A DNA stretch of 64,000 nt from NCBI GenBank assembly GCA_024398665.1, contig JAKSIS010000008.1, positions 1 through 64,000 on the forward strand, written 5' to 3'. A model generated the notes under the pieces. The model worked only from the letters and a program-made list of their open reading frames with translations. It was not told the DNA's origin and did not search any database. A program made the translations under genes and the position numbers. The first letter of the stretch is position 1, and every line of letters begins with the position of its first letter. This document shows, piece by piece, positions 45,835 to 54,491 of the stretch. Source of the DNA: Bacteroidaceae bacterium. GTDB taxonomy: Bacteria; Bacteroidota; Bacteroidia; Bacteroidales; Bacteroidaceae.

Positions 45835-45887
45835 TGCCAATAATGCAAACAAATGCCGTTCTAAGGTTTCCAGATGCATTATTGGCA
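45835..45887. repeat. Perfect 13-bp inverted repeat
   Basis: TGCCAATAATGCA and TGCATTATTGGCA are exact reverse complements separated by 27 bp. A further TTGGCA lies just upstream at 45811, giving several TTGGCA/TGCCAA half-sites. Confidence 0.85.
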
Positions 45888-46151
45888 AGCACACGGATAC
45901 CAACCGAATCTTTTCGCCAAAGCGGGTGGCATGAACCTGCTCTCAGAGCGTTCTAACCAGGATGATTGCCACCGACCCCGCTGAAATGAAGGGGTCAGCG
46001 GCAATGATGTGCCCTACACGAAGCAGAAACCATATGTTTGCATCCCACTTTGGCGAAAACCACGAAAGCGCGTCGGAAATGTTTTACGCACCCACTAAAT
46101 TCCCACTGATTAAACGGTGCTGTTGAGAGCATGACGTTTTAATTACCCTTG

Positions 46152-46186
46152 GAATCGGGACCATTTCGGGTTCCGGTTCTTTTTTT
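46152..46186 (+). terminator. Rho-independent terminator
   Basis: GAATCGGGACC pairs over 11 bp (with G-U pairs) with GGTTCCGGTTC-type sequence across a short loop, followed by TTTTTTT. The preceding gene, the hydroxyacid dehydrogenase, ends 370 bp upstream, so it may terminate a separate RNA. Confidence 0.75.
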
Positions 46187-46258
46187 CAAATGTAACACAG
46201 ATGTAACACAAGTCAGAAACAGCAAGTGCCCCGGAGACATCTCCAGGGCACTTATCTG

Positions 46259-46332
46259 CGGTGTGTATGGGACTCGAACCCATGACCTCCGCCGTGACAG
46301 GGCGGCATTCTAACCAGCTGAACTAACACACC
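46259..46332 (-). tRNA. tRNA-Asp (anticodon GTC)
   Basis: The minus strand folds as a cloverleaf: acceptor GGTGTGT/ACACACC (7 bp), D-arm GTTCAGCTGGTTAGAA, anticodon loop CTGTCAC with GTC, a 5-bp anticodon stem CCGCC/GGCGG, and T-arm ATGGG-TTCGAGT-CCCAT. The discriminator is G73, as expected for Asp. CCA is not encoded. Confidence 0.97.
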
Positions 46333-46398
46333 TCGCTGTTTTGCGGTGACAAAGGTACTACCATTTTTTATACCTGCAAACGATATTGGACTTTTTTT

Positions 46399-46929
46399 TC
46401 AAAAAAATTTCTGCAGCAAAATCACATCAGTATACTCTTCCCCATGGATAAGCCAGTCCTTCATACGGCCGGTCTCAACGAATCCGCTGGTACTGAACAG
46501 TTTGATGCTGGTCTCGTTGTCGGCAGGCACCTGGCAGAACAGCTGGTGCAGTCTCAGCACGCCGACGGCATATCCGCACAGAACATTCAGTGCGGCACCT
46601 GCAGCGCCATGTCCGCGGAATGCGGGAAGAACCGCCACCCCCACTTCAGCACGTGCGTTGTACGGGTCAATGTCAGTCAGGTCAATGCAGCCTACAACGG
46701 CGGCATCGGATTCGCGTTCAATCATGAAACGTATCTGGCGGTCCGTATAGAAGTCATGCGCCGACTCTTCAATATATTTCTTGAGCTGGTAGCGGGAGAA
46801 CGGTATGGCATTGCCGGAAACGGCCCACATGGCAGTGTCATTCTCTATGCGGTACAGGGTATCCAGATCCTCAGGTTCCGGAGCCCTAAGACGGTACATG
46901 CCGTCACTGAGTGAAACATATTCCTTCAT
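46399..46929 (-). CDS. GNAT family N-acetyltransferase (RimJ/RimL-like)
   Basis: A 176-residue acetyl-CoA-dependent transferase. The acetyl-CoA site is in VAVLPAFRGHGAAGAALNVLCGYA (R/Q-x-x-G-x-G/A type), and the N-terminal LRAPEPEDLDTLYRIEND is typical of the RimJ/RimL group. The C-terminal GFVETGRMKDWLIHGEEYTDVILL resembles SpeG-like and ribosomal-protein acetyltransferases, but substrate is not defined. It overlaps the upstream GT2 gene by 4 bp. Confidence 0.88.
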   Translation of the reverse strand: MKEYVSLSDGMYRLRAPEPEDLDTLYRIENDTAMWAVSGNAIPFSRYQLKKYIEESAHDFYTDRQIRFMIERESDAAVVGCIDLTDIDPYNARAEVGVAVLPAFRGHGAAGAALNVLCGYAVGVLRLHQLFCQVPADNETSIKLFSTSGFVETGRMKDWLIHGEEYTDVILLQKFF

Positions 46930-48086
46930 AGCACTTCATCAATTGTAATAAGATGCCCGGTTTTCTGCGAATAAAGGCCCATTGTCATCAGGCGCCCGCC
47001 GCACGCGTATCCGTACATCAGGTCCAAAATACGGTCATATGAAAATGTATCAGTATCGAAAAGTATCGCCTCAATGCCTGAAAGATCAGCCGTTTCGGGC
47101 GATCCGGCATACTGCAGTCCGGTAAGATGGCTGCTGCGGGCAACCAGGGCGGCCACGTCATCAAAGCACTCCCTCCTTCCCACGAACAGGCACTTCTCAC
47201 GGCATTCGGCAATCTGACGGCGGCCTTTGAGAATGTTCTGCCCCAGGAACGTGACAATCTTACGCACGCCGGCCACCAGCTTTACCATCAGCCTGAAAAA
47301 GCCGTTGTAATGCCTGTAGTGCTTGTCAAAGAAGATAGTCATTGCGTCATAGAAGACCTTGGCGTAGCGGTATGAGGTCTTGTTCGTGCTTTCACCCTTG
47401 TAATGGACTATGGGCAGCGGCAGGTAGCAGTTCTCATATCCGGCCTGCAGGATCCGGTATGAAAGGTCAATGTCCTCGCCGTACATGAAAAACGATTCGT
47501 CAAAGCCGCCCGTGCGGTCCAGCGCCTCCTTCCTTACGAACATGAATGCACCGGAAACGACTTCAATGGGGCATTCGCTGTCACGGTCCATATATGAGAG
47601 ATGGTATTTCGCAAATTTTCTTGAACGCGGGAACAGGCGTCCCATGCCTGTCATATGCCAGAATGAGACCGATGGCGTTGGCACCGAACGGCGGGACTCC
47701 ATGGCAAAACGGCCGTCACCGTACTGCATGCGCACCCCCACGGCACCTGTCCCGGGATGGCTGTCCATATATGCGATGCATCCCGGCAAGGTCCTTTCCG
47801 CCACAACGGTATCAGGATTCAGGAAAAGCACATAACGGCCCGATGCCTGTGCCAGAGCCTGGTTGTTGGCTCGTCCGAACCCCACATTCTCCGTATTGGC
47901 AATTATGACTGCCTGCGGAAAACAATCCCTGATATATTCTGCTGAGCCGTCAGAAGAAGCGTTGTCAACCACGAACAGTTCCGCGTCTGGACATGAACGC
48001 AGTACGGAATCAAGGCACTGTCTGACATAGTGCCTGACGTTGTAACTGACAATTATGACGCTGAGAACGGGCATATCCAGTGTCAA
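46926..48086 (-). CDS. Family 2 glycosyltransferase (rhamnosyltransferase-like)
   Basis: A 386-residue GT2 with LSVIIVSYNVRHYVRQCLDSVL, FVVDNASSDGSAEYI, FLNPDTVVAERTLPG (DXD-like) and SGAFMFVRKEALDRTGGFDESFFMYGEDIDLSYRI, the pattern of WcaA/WbbL-type rhamnosyl- and galactofuranosyltransferases. It probably adds a sugar to a surface polysaccharide or lipid-linked glycan. The C-terminal 100 residues form an extra domain that has no obvious membrane helix. An in-frame ATG at 48074 is an equally plausible start. It overlaps the upstream membrane protein gene. Confidence 0.88.
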   Translation of the reverse strand: MTLDMPVLSVIIVSYNVRHYVRQCLDSVLRSCPDAELFVVDNASSDGSAEYIRDCFPQAVIIANTENVGFGRANNQALAQASGRYVLFLNPDTVVAERTLPGCIAYMDSHPGTGAVGVRMQYGDGRFAMESRRSVPTPSVSFWHMTGMGRLFPRSRKFAKYHLSYMDRDSECPIEVVSGAFMFVRKEALDRTGGFDESFFMYGEDIDLSYRILQAGYENCYLPLPIVHYKGESTNKTSYRYAKVFYDAMTIFFDKHYRHYNGFFRLMVKLVAGVRKIVTFLGQNILKGRRQIAECREKCLFVGRRECFDDVAALVARSSHLTGLQYAGSPETADLSGIEAILFDTDTFSYDRILDLMYGYACGGRLMTMGLYSQKTGHLITIDEVL

Positions 48087-48517
48087 TCGTAACCCAGTTC
48101 ATTGTCCACGGCAGCCTTTGTGGGAAAGCTGAAAAGCGAACAGATTGCACCTATCACGGCTATGTACAGCCCTATCGAATCATTTATAAGATAGTAAAGC
48201 GCAACGCCGAACACCACCACAATGAAGAATGCGGCAATTCTGAGCCATGCGCATACGTAATAGCGGCGGTCTATGCGGTCATTGGGCCAGCCTTTTTCAG
48301 AAAGGCGGCAGCACATTTTCCTGAATCCGCGTAGAGCCAGCGGAATAAGTCCGAGAGCAATTGCCACTCCTATGACATCAAGTACATAGATGGCAGCAGG
48401 GTCCGTTACCATACCTTTCCTGCCTGACAGTTCAAAGAACAGGGCCACTGCGCCGGCAACGGCGTAAATTGCAATCCATCCGGCCAGAAGCCTGCGAGAC
48501 ATTTTCAAAGAATCCAT
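48083..48517 (-). CDS. Multi-pass membrane protein, function unknown
   Basis: A 144-residue protein with four hydrophobic segments (GWIAIYAVAGAVALFF; YVLDVIGVAIALGLIPLAL; IAAFFIVVVFGVALYYLI; IGLYIAVIGAICSLFSFPT) and a basic cytoplasmic loop between the second and third. I do not recognise a named family, but the Bacteroidetes-like K/R/Y-rich loop is common. It lies 15 bp after recR and overlaps the GT2 gene by 4 bp, so it belongs to the recR-GT2-GNAT transcription unit. Confidence 0.75.
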   Translation of the reverse strand: MDSLKMSRRLLAGWIAIYAVAGAVALFFELSGRKGMVTDPAAIYVLDVIGVAIALGLIPLALRGFRKMCCRLSEKGWPNDRIDRRYYVCAWLRIAAFFIVVVFGVALYYLINDSIGLYIAVIGAICSLFSFPTKAAVDNELGYD

Positions 48518-48532
48518 AATTCAGAATATTTA

Positions 48533-49141
48533 TCATATGAAAGGCGTACGGTCAACAATGGAACGGCCCAGTGAAACTTCATCGGCATATTCCAGATTGT
48601 TTCCCACCGTCACGCCGCGCGCTATCACGCTGATACGCACACCCTTGCCGTTCAGTCTGCGCGATATGTAGAAATTTGTTGTATCGCCCTCCATGGTGGG
48701 ACTCAGGGCAAGAATCACCTCCCTTATCCCCTCTTCGGACACGCGACGCACCAGGCTGTCAATCTGCAGGTCCTGCGGCCCTATTCCGTCAACCGGCGAT
48801 ATGACACCGCCCAGAACATGGTACAGGCCGCGGTACTGCATGGTATTCTCTATTGCCAGCACATCCTGGACATTCTCAACCACGCACAGCGTAAGGCTGT
48901 CACGCCCCGGGCTGGAGCATATTTCACATACATCGGAATCCGATATGTTATGGCACACCCTGCAGTAGCGGATATCCTGTTTGAGCGTGCTGAAAACGCG
49001 GCCGAAACATTCAACCTCCTCCTGCGGGCGGGACAGCATGTGCAGCACAAGCCTCAGGGCGGTCTTGCGTCCTATTCCGGGCAGTTTGGCGAATTCGCCC
49101 ACAGCCCTTTCAAGCGCTGCAGAAGGATACTGGCGTTCCAT
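48533..49141 (-). CDS. recR: Recombination mediator RecR
   Basis: RecR with RecF/RecO loads RecA at gaps. From [36 protein letters not shown] (49141) the protein has 202 residues: helix-hairpin-helix, a four-Cys zinc finger ([16 protein letters not shown]) and a TOPRIM domain ([16 protein letters not shown]...[16 protein letters not shown]). The longer frame up to 49408 overlaps engB and its promoter, so it is rejected. The -7 element on the minus strand (49150-49157) is only 8 bp from the ATG. Confidence 0.95.
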   Translation of the reverse strand: MERQYPSAALERAVGEFAKLPGIGRKTALRLVLHMLSRPQEEVECFGRVFSTLKQDIRYCRVCHNISDSDVCEICSSPGRDSLTLCVVENVQDVLAIENTMQYRGLYHVLGGVISPVDGIGPQDLQIDSLVRRVSEEGIREVILALSPTMEGDTTNFYISRRLNGKGVRISVIARGVTVGNNLEYADEVSLGRSIVDRTPFI

Positions 49142-49149
49142 TTGTCCGG

Positions 49150-49157
49150 CAAAAATA
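49150..49157 (-). promoter_or_regulatory. -7 promoter element of recR
   Basis: TATTTTTG on the minus strand just before the recR ATG, predicting a nearly leaderless mRNA. Confidence 0.5.
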
Positions 49158-49180
49158 GTCAAAATTCCACCATATTTAAG

Positions 49181-49188
49181 TACTTTTG
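49181..49188 (+). promoter_or_regulatory. -7 promoter element of engB
   Basis: TACTTTTG, 17 nt before the engB ATG and 23 bp from the divergent recR -7 element, so the two promoters overlap. Confidence 0.6.
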
Positions 49189-49205
49189 CCGCCAAATGGA
49201 TTGAA

Positions 49206-49811
49206 ATGGAAGTAAAAAGCGCCTCATTTGTCATAAGCAATTCCCATGTTGACAGGTGTCCACAGCATGACCGTCCGGAATACGCCTTCATTGGGCGGTC
49301 AAACGTAGGCAAGTCCAGTCTGATCAACATGCTGACCGGCCACAAGGGCCTGGCCATGACATCGGCCACCCCAGGCAAGACGCTGCTCATCAACCATTTT
49401 CTCATCAACGGCGACTGGTATCTGGCTGATCTTCCCGGTTACGGCTATGCCCGCCGCAGCCGCAGCCAGCAGGATGAAATAACCAGAATCATCAATGAAT
49501 ACATTCTGCACCGCAGGCAGCTTACATCACTTTTCGTACTGATTGACAGCCGGCTTGAACCGCAGAAAATAGACCTGGAATTCATTACATGGCTGGGCGA
49601 GAATGAAGTGCCGTTCGGAATTGTATTCACAAAGGCTGACAAGCTGGGCCGCGGCAGGCTTACGGACAACGTGAAGCGTTTTCTCGACACGCTGCTGGAA
49701 CAGTGGGAGGAACTTCCGCCCCATTTCATAACCTCATCCCTGGACCGTACTGGCCGCGATGAACTGCTGGACTACATTGACAGTATCAACAGGGAGGTCA
49801 TGGAAATGTAA
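49206..49811 (+). CDS. engB: Ribosome biogenesis GTPase EngB (YihA/YsxC)
   Basis: A TRAFAC-class GTPase for 50S assembly. From [14 protein letters not shown] (49206) it has 201 residues with G1 [10 protein letters not shown], the G2 Thr in TPGKT, G3 DLPGYGYA, and G4 TKADKL. G5 is ITSSLDRTG. The longer frame from 48981 runs through recR and is excluded by the promoter position. It is followed by rho. Confidence 0.95.
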   Translation: MEVKSASFVISNSHVDRCPQHDRPEYAFIGRSNVGKSSLINMLTGHKGLAMTSATPGKTLLINHFLINGDWYLADLPGYGYARRSRSQQDEITRIINEYILHRRQLTSLFVLIDSRLEPQKIDLEFITWLGENEVPFGIVFTKADKLGRGRLTDNVKRFLDTLLEQWEELPPHFITSSLDRTGRDELLDYIDSINREVMEM

Positions 49812-49851
49812 AAAAACAGCCCGACTTTTCACCAATAGAAAGTTTTTGCAG

Positions 49852-49859
49852 TATATTTG
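49852..49859 (+). promoter_or_regulatory. -7 promoter element of rho
   Basis: TATATTTG, followed by about 135 nt before the chosen start at 50001, an unusually long leader for this window. Confidence 0.6.
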
Positions 49860-50000
49860 CACCGTAAACGGCTGCGGTACCGTTCAGGAACCGTCTTGAC
49901 AGCCGACAATCAAAACAGAACTTATCAAACTGTCCGGGATCTGCACATGAACGTACTCCGTGTACGTATGCTGCAGTTACGGGCAAATGACACACTACTG

Positions 50001-51971
50001 ATGATAGACATTTTCCAACTGAGAAAGAAAGACCTGGAGGAACTTCAGGCCATGGCCCAGTCCATGGGCATCAAGGACATCAAGTCAATGGACAAGAACA
50101 AGCTGATATTCGCCATTCTTGACGAACAGGCCATAGTCCGCAGCCGCAGCATCAGCGCCGAACCTGAAAAGAAACGCGAAAGGACACGCAACCGTGTCCG
50201 CAAGGAGGGCCCGGAAAAGGTATATTCCGCAAACGGTGAAAACGCCCAGACCAGCCCAGCCGATGACAGGAAACCGGCTGAAACCGCACCGGCACAGACA
50301 AAGCAGGAGCAGACATCAGCCAAATCCGATGCTGAAGAGCCCAAGCAGGCCGCAGAGAAACCGGCGGCAGACCAGGAAACGGAAAAGAAGACCGGAAGAC
50401 GCGGCCGCCCCAGAAAGCAGAATGACAGGAAGCCCGACAACGTTACGCCTGCCGAAGAAGACGTAAAGGACGAAGCTGCAAAGCCAGCTGAACCCGCCCC
50501 GCAGGACCAGACAGTTGAAACAGCACCCGCTGGAAAGCGCCGCGGCCGTCCCAAAAAGGTAAAGGAGAAACTTCCTGAAATTGAAGAGGAGGCAAAGTCA
50601 GCGGACTTCATTGAAGAAGAACCGGCCGAACAGGTACCTGACAGCACAGAACCTGTCCAGGCAGCTGCCGATGTAACCGGACCGGAGGGCAGACAGCCAG
50701 CACAGCAGCAGGGCCGCCAGTTCCAGGACCGCCAGAACAATCAGCGCCAGGACCGTGACCGCCAGCAGAACCAGAACGGACAGCAGAACCAGAACGGACA
50801 GCATCAGGACGGCGTCAGCCAGAACCGCCGTCAGGAAGAGCGCATGTATGATTTCGGCGACGTGCTGAAAGGTGAAGGCGTACTTGAAATCATGCCTGAC
50901 AACTACGGATTCCTGCGTTCATCGGACTACAATTATCTGGCATCTCCTGATGACATCTACGTGTCACAGTCACAGATAAAGCTGCACGGTCTGAAGACCG
51001 GCGATGTAGTTGAAGGAGTAATACGTCCGCCCCGTGAAGGTGAGAAATATTTCCCGCTGGTCAAGGTGAACAGGATCAACGGCCTTGACCCGTCAATTGC
51101 ACGTGACAGGGTTCCGTTCGAACACCTCACCCCACTCTTCCCTGATGAGAAGTTTACGTTGTGCAGCGGCGCGAATGACAACCTTTCGGCACGCGTGGTA
51201 GACATGTTCGCACCTATAGGCAAAGGCCAGCGCGCACTGATAGTGGCGCAGCCCAAGACAGGTAAGACAATACTGCTCAAGGATATAGCCAACTCCATTG
51301 CGGCAAACCATCCGGAAGCCTACATGATTATGCTCCTGATTGACGAACGTCCTGAAGAAGTGACTGACATGGCACGCAGCGTAAAGGCCGAGGTCATAGC
51401 ATCGACCTTTGACGAACCGGCTGAACGCCATGTGAAAATTGCCAGCATAGTCATTGAAAAGGCAAAGAGAATGGTGGAATGCGGACATGACGTTGTAATA
51501 TTCCTTGACTCCATAACACGACTGGCACGCGCCTACAACACCGTTGCTCCGGCTTCCGGAAAAGTGCTGTCAGGCGGTGTCGACGCCAACGCGCTGCACA
51601 AGCCGAAGCGCTTCTTCGGCGCAGCCCGCAACATTGAGAACGGAGGTTCGCTGACAATCGTGGCAACCGCACTCATCGACACCGGTTCAAAGATGGATGA
51701 AGTCATATTCGAGGAATTCAAGGGTACCGGCAACATGGAACTGCAGCTTGACCGCAACCTGAGCAACAAGCGCATCTTCCCGGCCGTCAACATTGTCGCA
51801 TCAAGCACACGCCGCGACGACCTGCTGCTTGACCAGACCACTCTTGACCGCATGTGGATTCTGCGCAAGTATCTCAGCGACATGAACCCCATTGAAGCCA
51901 TGGAATTCGTGAAGTCACGCCTGGAAAACACCAGGGACAACGCCGAATTCCTGGCCAGCATGAACAGCTGA
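50001..51971 (+). CDS. rho: Transcription termination factor Rho with disordered insertion
   Basis: The hexameric RNA helicase of factor-dependent termination. From [20 protein letters not shown] (50001) it has 656 residues, against about 420 in E. coli. Residues about 50-280 are a low-complexity insertion: Lys/Ala/Pro/Glu-rich with [12 protein letters not shown] basic clusters, then a Gln/Arg/Asn-rich stretch ([14 protein letters not shown]). The OB-fold ([15 protein letters not shown]), Walker [13 protein letters not shown] and Walker [17 protein letters not shown] are intact. Such insertions occur in Bacteroidetes Rho, and the one of B. thetaiotaomicron is reported to drive phase separation. 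In-frame ATGs at 49857, 49947 and 49968 are less likely starts. Confidence 0.95.
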   Translation: MIDIFQLRKKDLEELQAMAQSMGIKDIKSMDKNKLIFAILDEQAIVRSRSISAEPEKKRERTRNRVRKEGPEKVYSANGENAQTSPADDRKPAETAPAQTKQEQTSAKSDAEEPKQAAEKPAADQETEKKTGRRGRPRKQNDRKPDNVTPAEEDVKDEAAKPAEPAPQDQTVETAPAGKRRGRPKKVKEKLPEIEEEAKSADFIEEEPAEQVPDSTEPVQAAADVTGPEGRQPAQQQGRQFQDRQNNQRQDRDRQQNQNGQQNQNGQHQDGVSQNRRQEERMYDFGDVLKGEGVLEIMPDNYGFLRSSDYNYLASPDDIYVSQSQIKLHGLKTGDVVEGVIRPPREGEKYFPLVKVNRINGLDPSIARDRVPFEHLTPLFPDEKFTLCSGANDNLSARVVDMFAPIGKGQRALIVAQPKTGKTILLKDIANSIAANHPEAYMIMLLIDERPEEVTDMARSVKAEVIASTFDEPAERHVKIASIVIEKAKRMVECGHDVVIFLDSITRLARAYNTVAPASGKVLSGGVDANALHKPKRFFGAARNIENGGSLTIVATALIDTGSKMDEVIFEEFKGTGNMELQLDRNLSNKRIFPAVNIVASSTRRDDLLLDQTTLDRMWILRKYLSDMNPIEAMEFVKSRLENTRDNAEFLASMNS

Positions 51972-51991
51972 CCCAAATAATGACAGAAAAA

Positions 51992-52027
51992 AAGGAAAGG
52001 CTCCCGACTGGAGCCTTTCCTTTTTTT
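51992..52027 (+). terminator. Rho-independent terminator after rho
   Basis: AAAGGCTCC, CGAC loop region, GGAGCCTTT, then CCTTTTTTT. It also lies at the end of the convergent DUF3127 gene. Confidence 0.85.
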
Positions 52028-52048
52028 CCTGTGACACTTGCGCACCAC

Positions 52049-52429
52049 TCAGAACGGCAGGTCATCCTTTTCGTTCGATGCTGCGAAGGGATCCGGAGCT
52101 GCAGCAGGGGCTGCGGCAAAGGGCTGGGCTGCGGGAACTGCGCCGTTCACGTCATGGCTTACCTTCCATGCGCGGATGTCATTGTACCAGCGGCCGTTGT
52201 ATTCACGTGCGTTTATGTCGAAACTTACCACAACCTCATCACCTATGTTCAAAGCGGCCTGCTGTATCTTGTCTTCACCGAAAATATTGAACATCATTTT
52301 CTTGGGATACTGCTCGCCTACCGTTTCAAGTACGAATTCCTGAATTTTCCACGGATTGCCCGATGCCTTGGCCGTTCCGGTTCTGGGTTCAAGGGCTGCA
52401 ATGATCTTTCCTGTTATTTCCATTTTCAA
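52049..52429 (-). CDS. DUF3127 OB-fold protein with SSB-like C-terminal tip
   Basis: A 126-residue protein. Residues 1-90 (MEITGKIIAALEPRTGT...WKIQEFVLET...MMFNIFGEDKIQQ...GDEVVVSFDINAREYNGRWYNDIRAWKV) match DUF3127, an OB-fold family near single-strand DNA-binding proteins. A Pro/Ala-rich linker is followed by the C-terminal tip NEKDDLPF, which mimics the acidic DDDIPF tip that SSB uses to recruit partners. It may act as a small SSB-like protein. Either of two ATGs at 52429 or 52423 could be the start. It sits between rho and dnaN. Confidence 0.85.
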   Translation of the reverse strand: MKMEITGKIIAALEPRTGTAKASGNPWKIQEFVLETVGEQYPKKMMFNIFGEDKIQQAALNIGDEVVVSFDINAREYNGRWYNDIRAWKVSHDVNGAVPAAQPFAAAPAAAPDPFAASNEKDDLPF

Positions 52430-52524
52430 ATAGCTTTTTTCGTTATGTCCGCGAATTTACGTTTTTCCATCCTTACTGCAAACATTTTTCATGCCATAAA
52501 TTTTGAACCGGGGGCTTTTTTGTT

Positions 52525-52532
52525 TAACTTTG
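52525..52532 (+). promoter_or_regulatory. -7 promoter element of the dnaN operon
   Basis: TAACTTTG, about 73 nt before the dnaN ATG at 52606, driving a run of tightly spaced genes to about 60.7 kb. Confidence 0.6.
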
Positions 52533-52605
52533 TAAAAGGTATTGCGCGCCTGCACACACGCGGGTGCCGCACCGGGCAGAACAAAAACAGAAAAGAAAAA
52601 GACAT

Positions 52606-53730
52606 ATGAATTTTACAGTATCCAGTTCGGCGCTTTCAAGCCGTTTGCAGGCTATCAGCCGCGTTATCAATCCCAAGTCGATTTACCCCATCCTCGAGAA
52701 CTTCCTGTTCCGCATTGAGGACGGAAAGCTCATTGTCACAGCAGCTGACAATGACACCACACTTGAAACAGTCATAGAACTTGCAGAAAATGACGGAAAC
52801 AGCCAGATTGCCCTGCACGCAAGAACGCTTCTTGACGCACTCAAGGAAATTCCCGAGCAGCCGCTCAAGTTCCAGATCAATGACAGCAACTATGAGACAG
52901 TAGTCAAGTACCAGAACGGAGAATACAGGATGGTGGGCCAGAACGCTGACGAATACCCCACCCCCGCAGTTCTCCAGGAAGGTGCCACAAATCTGGAAAT
53001 AGGCGCCACAATCCTGTCTGAAGGCCTTATGCGCACAATATTCGCCACCGCTGATGACGAACTCCGTCCCGTGATGAACGGCATCTACTTTGACATAAAC
53101 GACCAGGGCGCAACATTTGTAGCATCGGACGGACACAAGCTTGTATGCTGCAAGAACGCCGCCGTGAAGACTGAAGGCAAGTCATCGTTCATACTCCCAA
53201 AGAAGCCCGCATCACTTTTCCGTTCGCTCATAGGAAAGGACGCTGAAACCATCACAGTTGAATTCGACAGCCGCATAGCCCGCTTCTCACTGCCCGAATT
53301 CCGCATGGTCTGCCGCCTCATAGACGGCCGTTACCCCAACTACGCATCGGTCATTCCGCAGAACAACCCTCACCGTCTGACCATTGACCGCCAGACCCTG
53401 ATCAACGCCCTGCGCCGCGTGTCGGTATTCTCGCCGGCAAGCAGCGGTCTTGTAAAGCTTCGCATACAGGACAGCCAGATATCCATCTCAGCACAGGACA
53501 TAGACTTCTCCACATCGGCCAACGAAACTCTGGCCTGCCAGTATGAGGGTGTCAGCATGAGCATAGGTTTCAAGGCAAACTTCCTCATTGACATACTTGG
53601 AAACATTCCCGGTCAGGAAATCACCATACAGCTGGCTGATCCTTCACGCGCCGGCGTAATAGTTCCCAATGAGCAGAATGAAGGCGAAAGTCTGCTCATG
53701 CTTCTCATGCCAATGGTTCTGAACGACTGA
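52606..53730 (+). CDS. dnaN: DNA polymerase III sliding clamp (beta subunit)
   Basis: The beta clamp tethers Pol III and binds many repair proteins. From MNFTVSSSALSSRLQAISRV it has 374 residues, the normal length, with three clamp domains. Conserved pieces are IYPILENFLFRIEDGKLIVTAADNDTTLE, MNGIYFDINDQGATFVASDGHKL and the C-terminal ESLLMLLMPMV (hydrophobic cleft). It is the first gene of a replication/repair and CoA series in overlapping reading frames. In many bacteria dnaN lies beside dnaA; here it does not. Confidence 0.97.
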   Translation: MNFTVSSSALSSRLQAISRVINPKSIYPILENFLFRIEDGKLIVTAADNDTTLETVIELAENDGNSQIALHARTLLDALKEIPEQPLKFQINDSNYETVVKYQNGEYRMVGQNADEYPTPAVLQEGATNLEIGATILSEGLMRTIFATADDELRPVMNGIYFDINDQGATFVASDGHKLVCCKNAAVKTEGKSSFILPKKPASLFRSLIGKDAETITVEFDSRIARFSLPEFRMVCRLIDGRYPNYASVIPQNNPHRLTIDRQTLINALRRVSVFSPASSGLVKLRIQDSQISISAQDIDFSTSANETLACQYEGVSMSIGFKANFLIDILGNIPGQEITIQLADPSRAGVIVPNEQNEGESLLMLLMPMVLND

Positions 53731-54491
53731 TGAAACTGAATCTCAAAAACCCGCTGGTGTTCTTTGACCTGGAAACGACAGGCACAGACATCGTTCATGA
53801 CCGCATTGTGGAAATATCCTACCTGAAGGTGTTCCCCAACGGCAACGAGACCATGCGCACCCTGCGCATCAACCCCGAAATGCACATTCCTGAAGCGTCT
53901 ACAGCCGTACACGGAATCACTGATGACGATGTCCGCGACTGCCCCACTTTCAAGGAATCGGCAAAGGAGATAGCCCGTGACTTTGAAGGGTCCGACATAG
54001 CCGGTTTCAATTCGAACCGTTTCGACGTACCCCTGCTGGCTGAAGAGTTCCTGCGTGCAGGAGTGGACATTGACCTGAACCGCCACCGTTTCATTGACGT
54101 GCAGGTCATTTTCCACAAGATGGAACAGCGCACCCTGACCGCCGCCTACAAACTTTACTGCGGCAAGGACCTTACTGACGCCCACAGCGCTGACGGTGAC
54201 ACCCGCGCCACTTATGAAGTGCTCCAGGCACAGCTGGACCGCTACCCCGAACTGCAGAATGACATGGAATGGCTTTCACAGTTCTCTTCCTTTACCAGAA
54301 ACGTTGACTTTGCAGGCCGCATTGTCCGCAATGACAAGGGCCAGGAGGTCTTCAATTTCGGAAAATACAAGGACATGCCCGTCACGGAAGTGTTCAGGCG
54401 TGATCCGGGATACTATTCATGGATACTGCAGGGTGATTTCGCACTGAACACCAAACAGGTCCTTACAAGAATCAAATTACAGTCCAGATAA
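53730..54491 (+). CDS. DnaQ-like 3'-5' exonuclease with DUF3820 C-terminus
   Basis: A 253-residue DEDDh exonuclease. Motif I is VFFDLETTGTD (D13, E15), motif II includes AGFNSNRFDVPLLAEEF, and motif III is AHSADGDTRATYEVL with the catalytic His. The C-terminal 50 residues (FNFGKYKDMPVTEVFRRDPGYYSWILQGDFALNT) match DUF3820. It could be a proofreading epsilon-type subunit or a standalone repair nuclease. Its start overlaps the dnaN stop by one base and its stop overlaps coaBC. Confidence 0.9.
   Translation: MKLNLKNPLVFFDLETTGTDIVHDRIVEISYLKVFPNGNETMRTLRINPEMHIPEASTAVHGITDDDVRDCPTFKESAKEIARDFEGSDIAGFNSNRFDVPLLAEEFLRAGVDIDLNRHRFIDVQVIFHKMEQRTLTAAYKLYCGKDLTDAHSADGDTRATYEVLQAQLDRYPELQNDMEWLSQFSSFTRNVDFAGRIVRNDKGQEVFNFGKYKDMPVTEVFRRDPGYYSWILQGDFALNTKQVLTRIKLQSR

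Larger units (their letters stand above)
45783..46258. other. Structured intergenic region without a gene
   Basis: No convincing coding frame exists in 476 bp. Instead there are several inverted repeats: a perfect 13-bp pair (45835-45847/45875-45887); TTTTCGCCAAAG (45911-45922) with CTTTGGCGAAAA (46048-46059); a hairpin near 45964-46003 with GACCCC/GGGGTC inside ATTGCC/GGCAAT; TGCTCTCA (45938-45945) with TGAGAGCA (46124-46131); and a strong terminator at 46152-46186. TATGTTTG at 46033-46040 could be a -7 element for an RNA of about 140 nt. I could not match it to tmRNA, RNase P RNA or 6S RNA. Confidence 0.55.

Noticed and set aside
45938..45975. A decayed tRNA or attachment site (CTGGTTAGAAC resembles a tRNA D-arm)
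   Set aside because: Only about 11 bases match and no acceptor or T-arm is found; no duplicate of the tRNA-Asp 3' end was seen.
45783..46258. tmRNA, RNase P RNA or 6S RNA gene
   Set aside because: The conserved cores of tmRNA and RNase P RNA are not present on either strand, and the folding pattern is not that of 6S RNA.
49142..49408. N-terminal extension of RecR
   Set aside because: It would overlap engB and its promoter, and the extra residues have no similarity to RecR.
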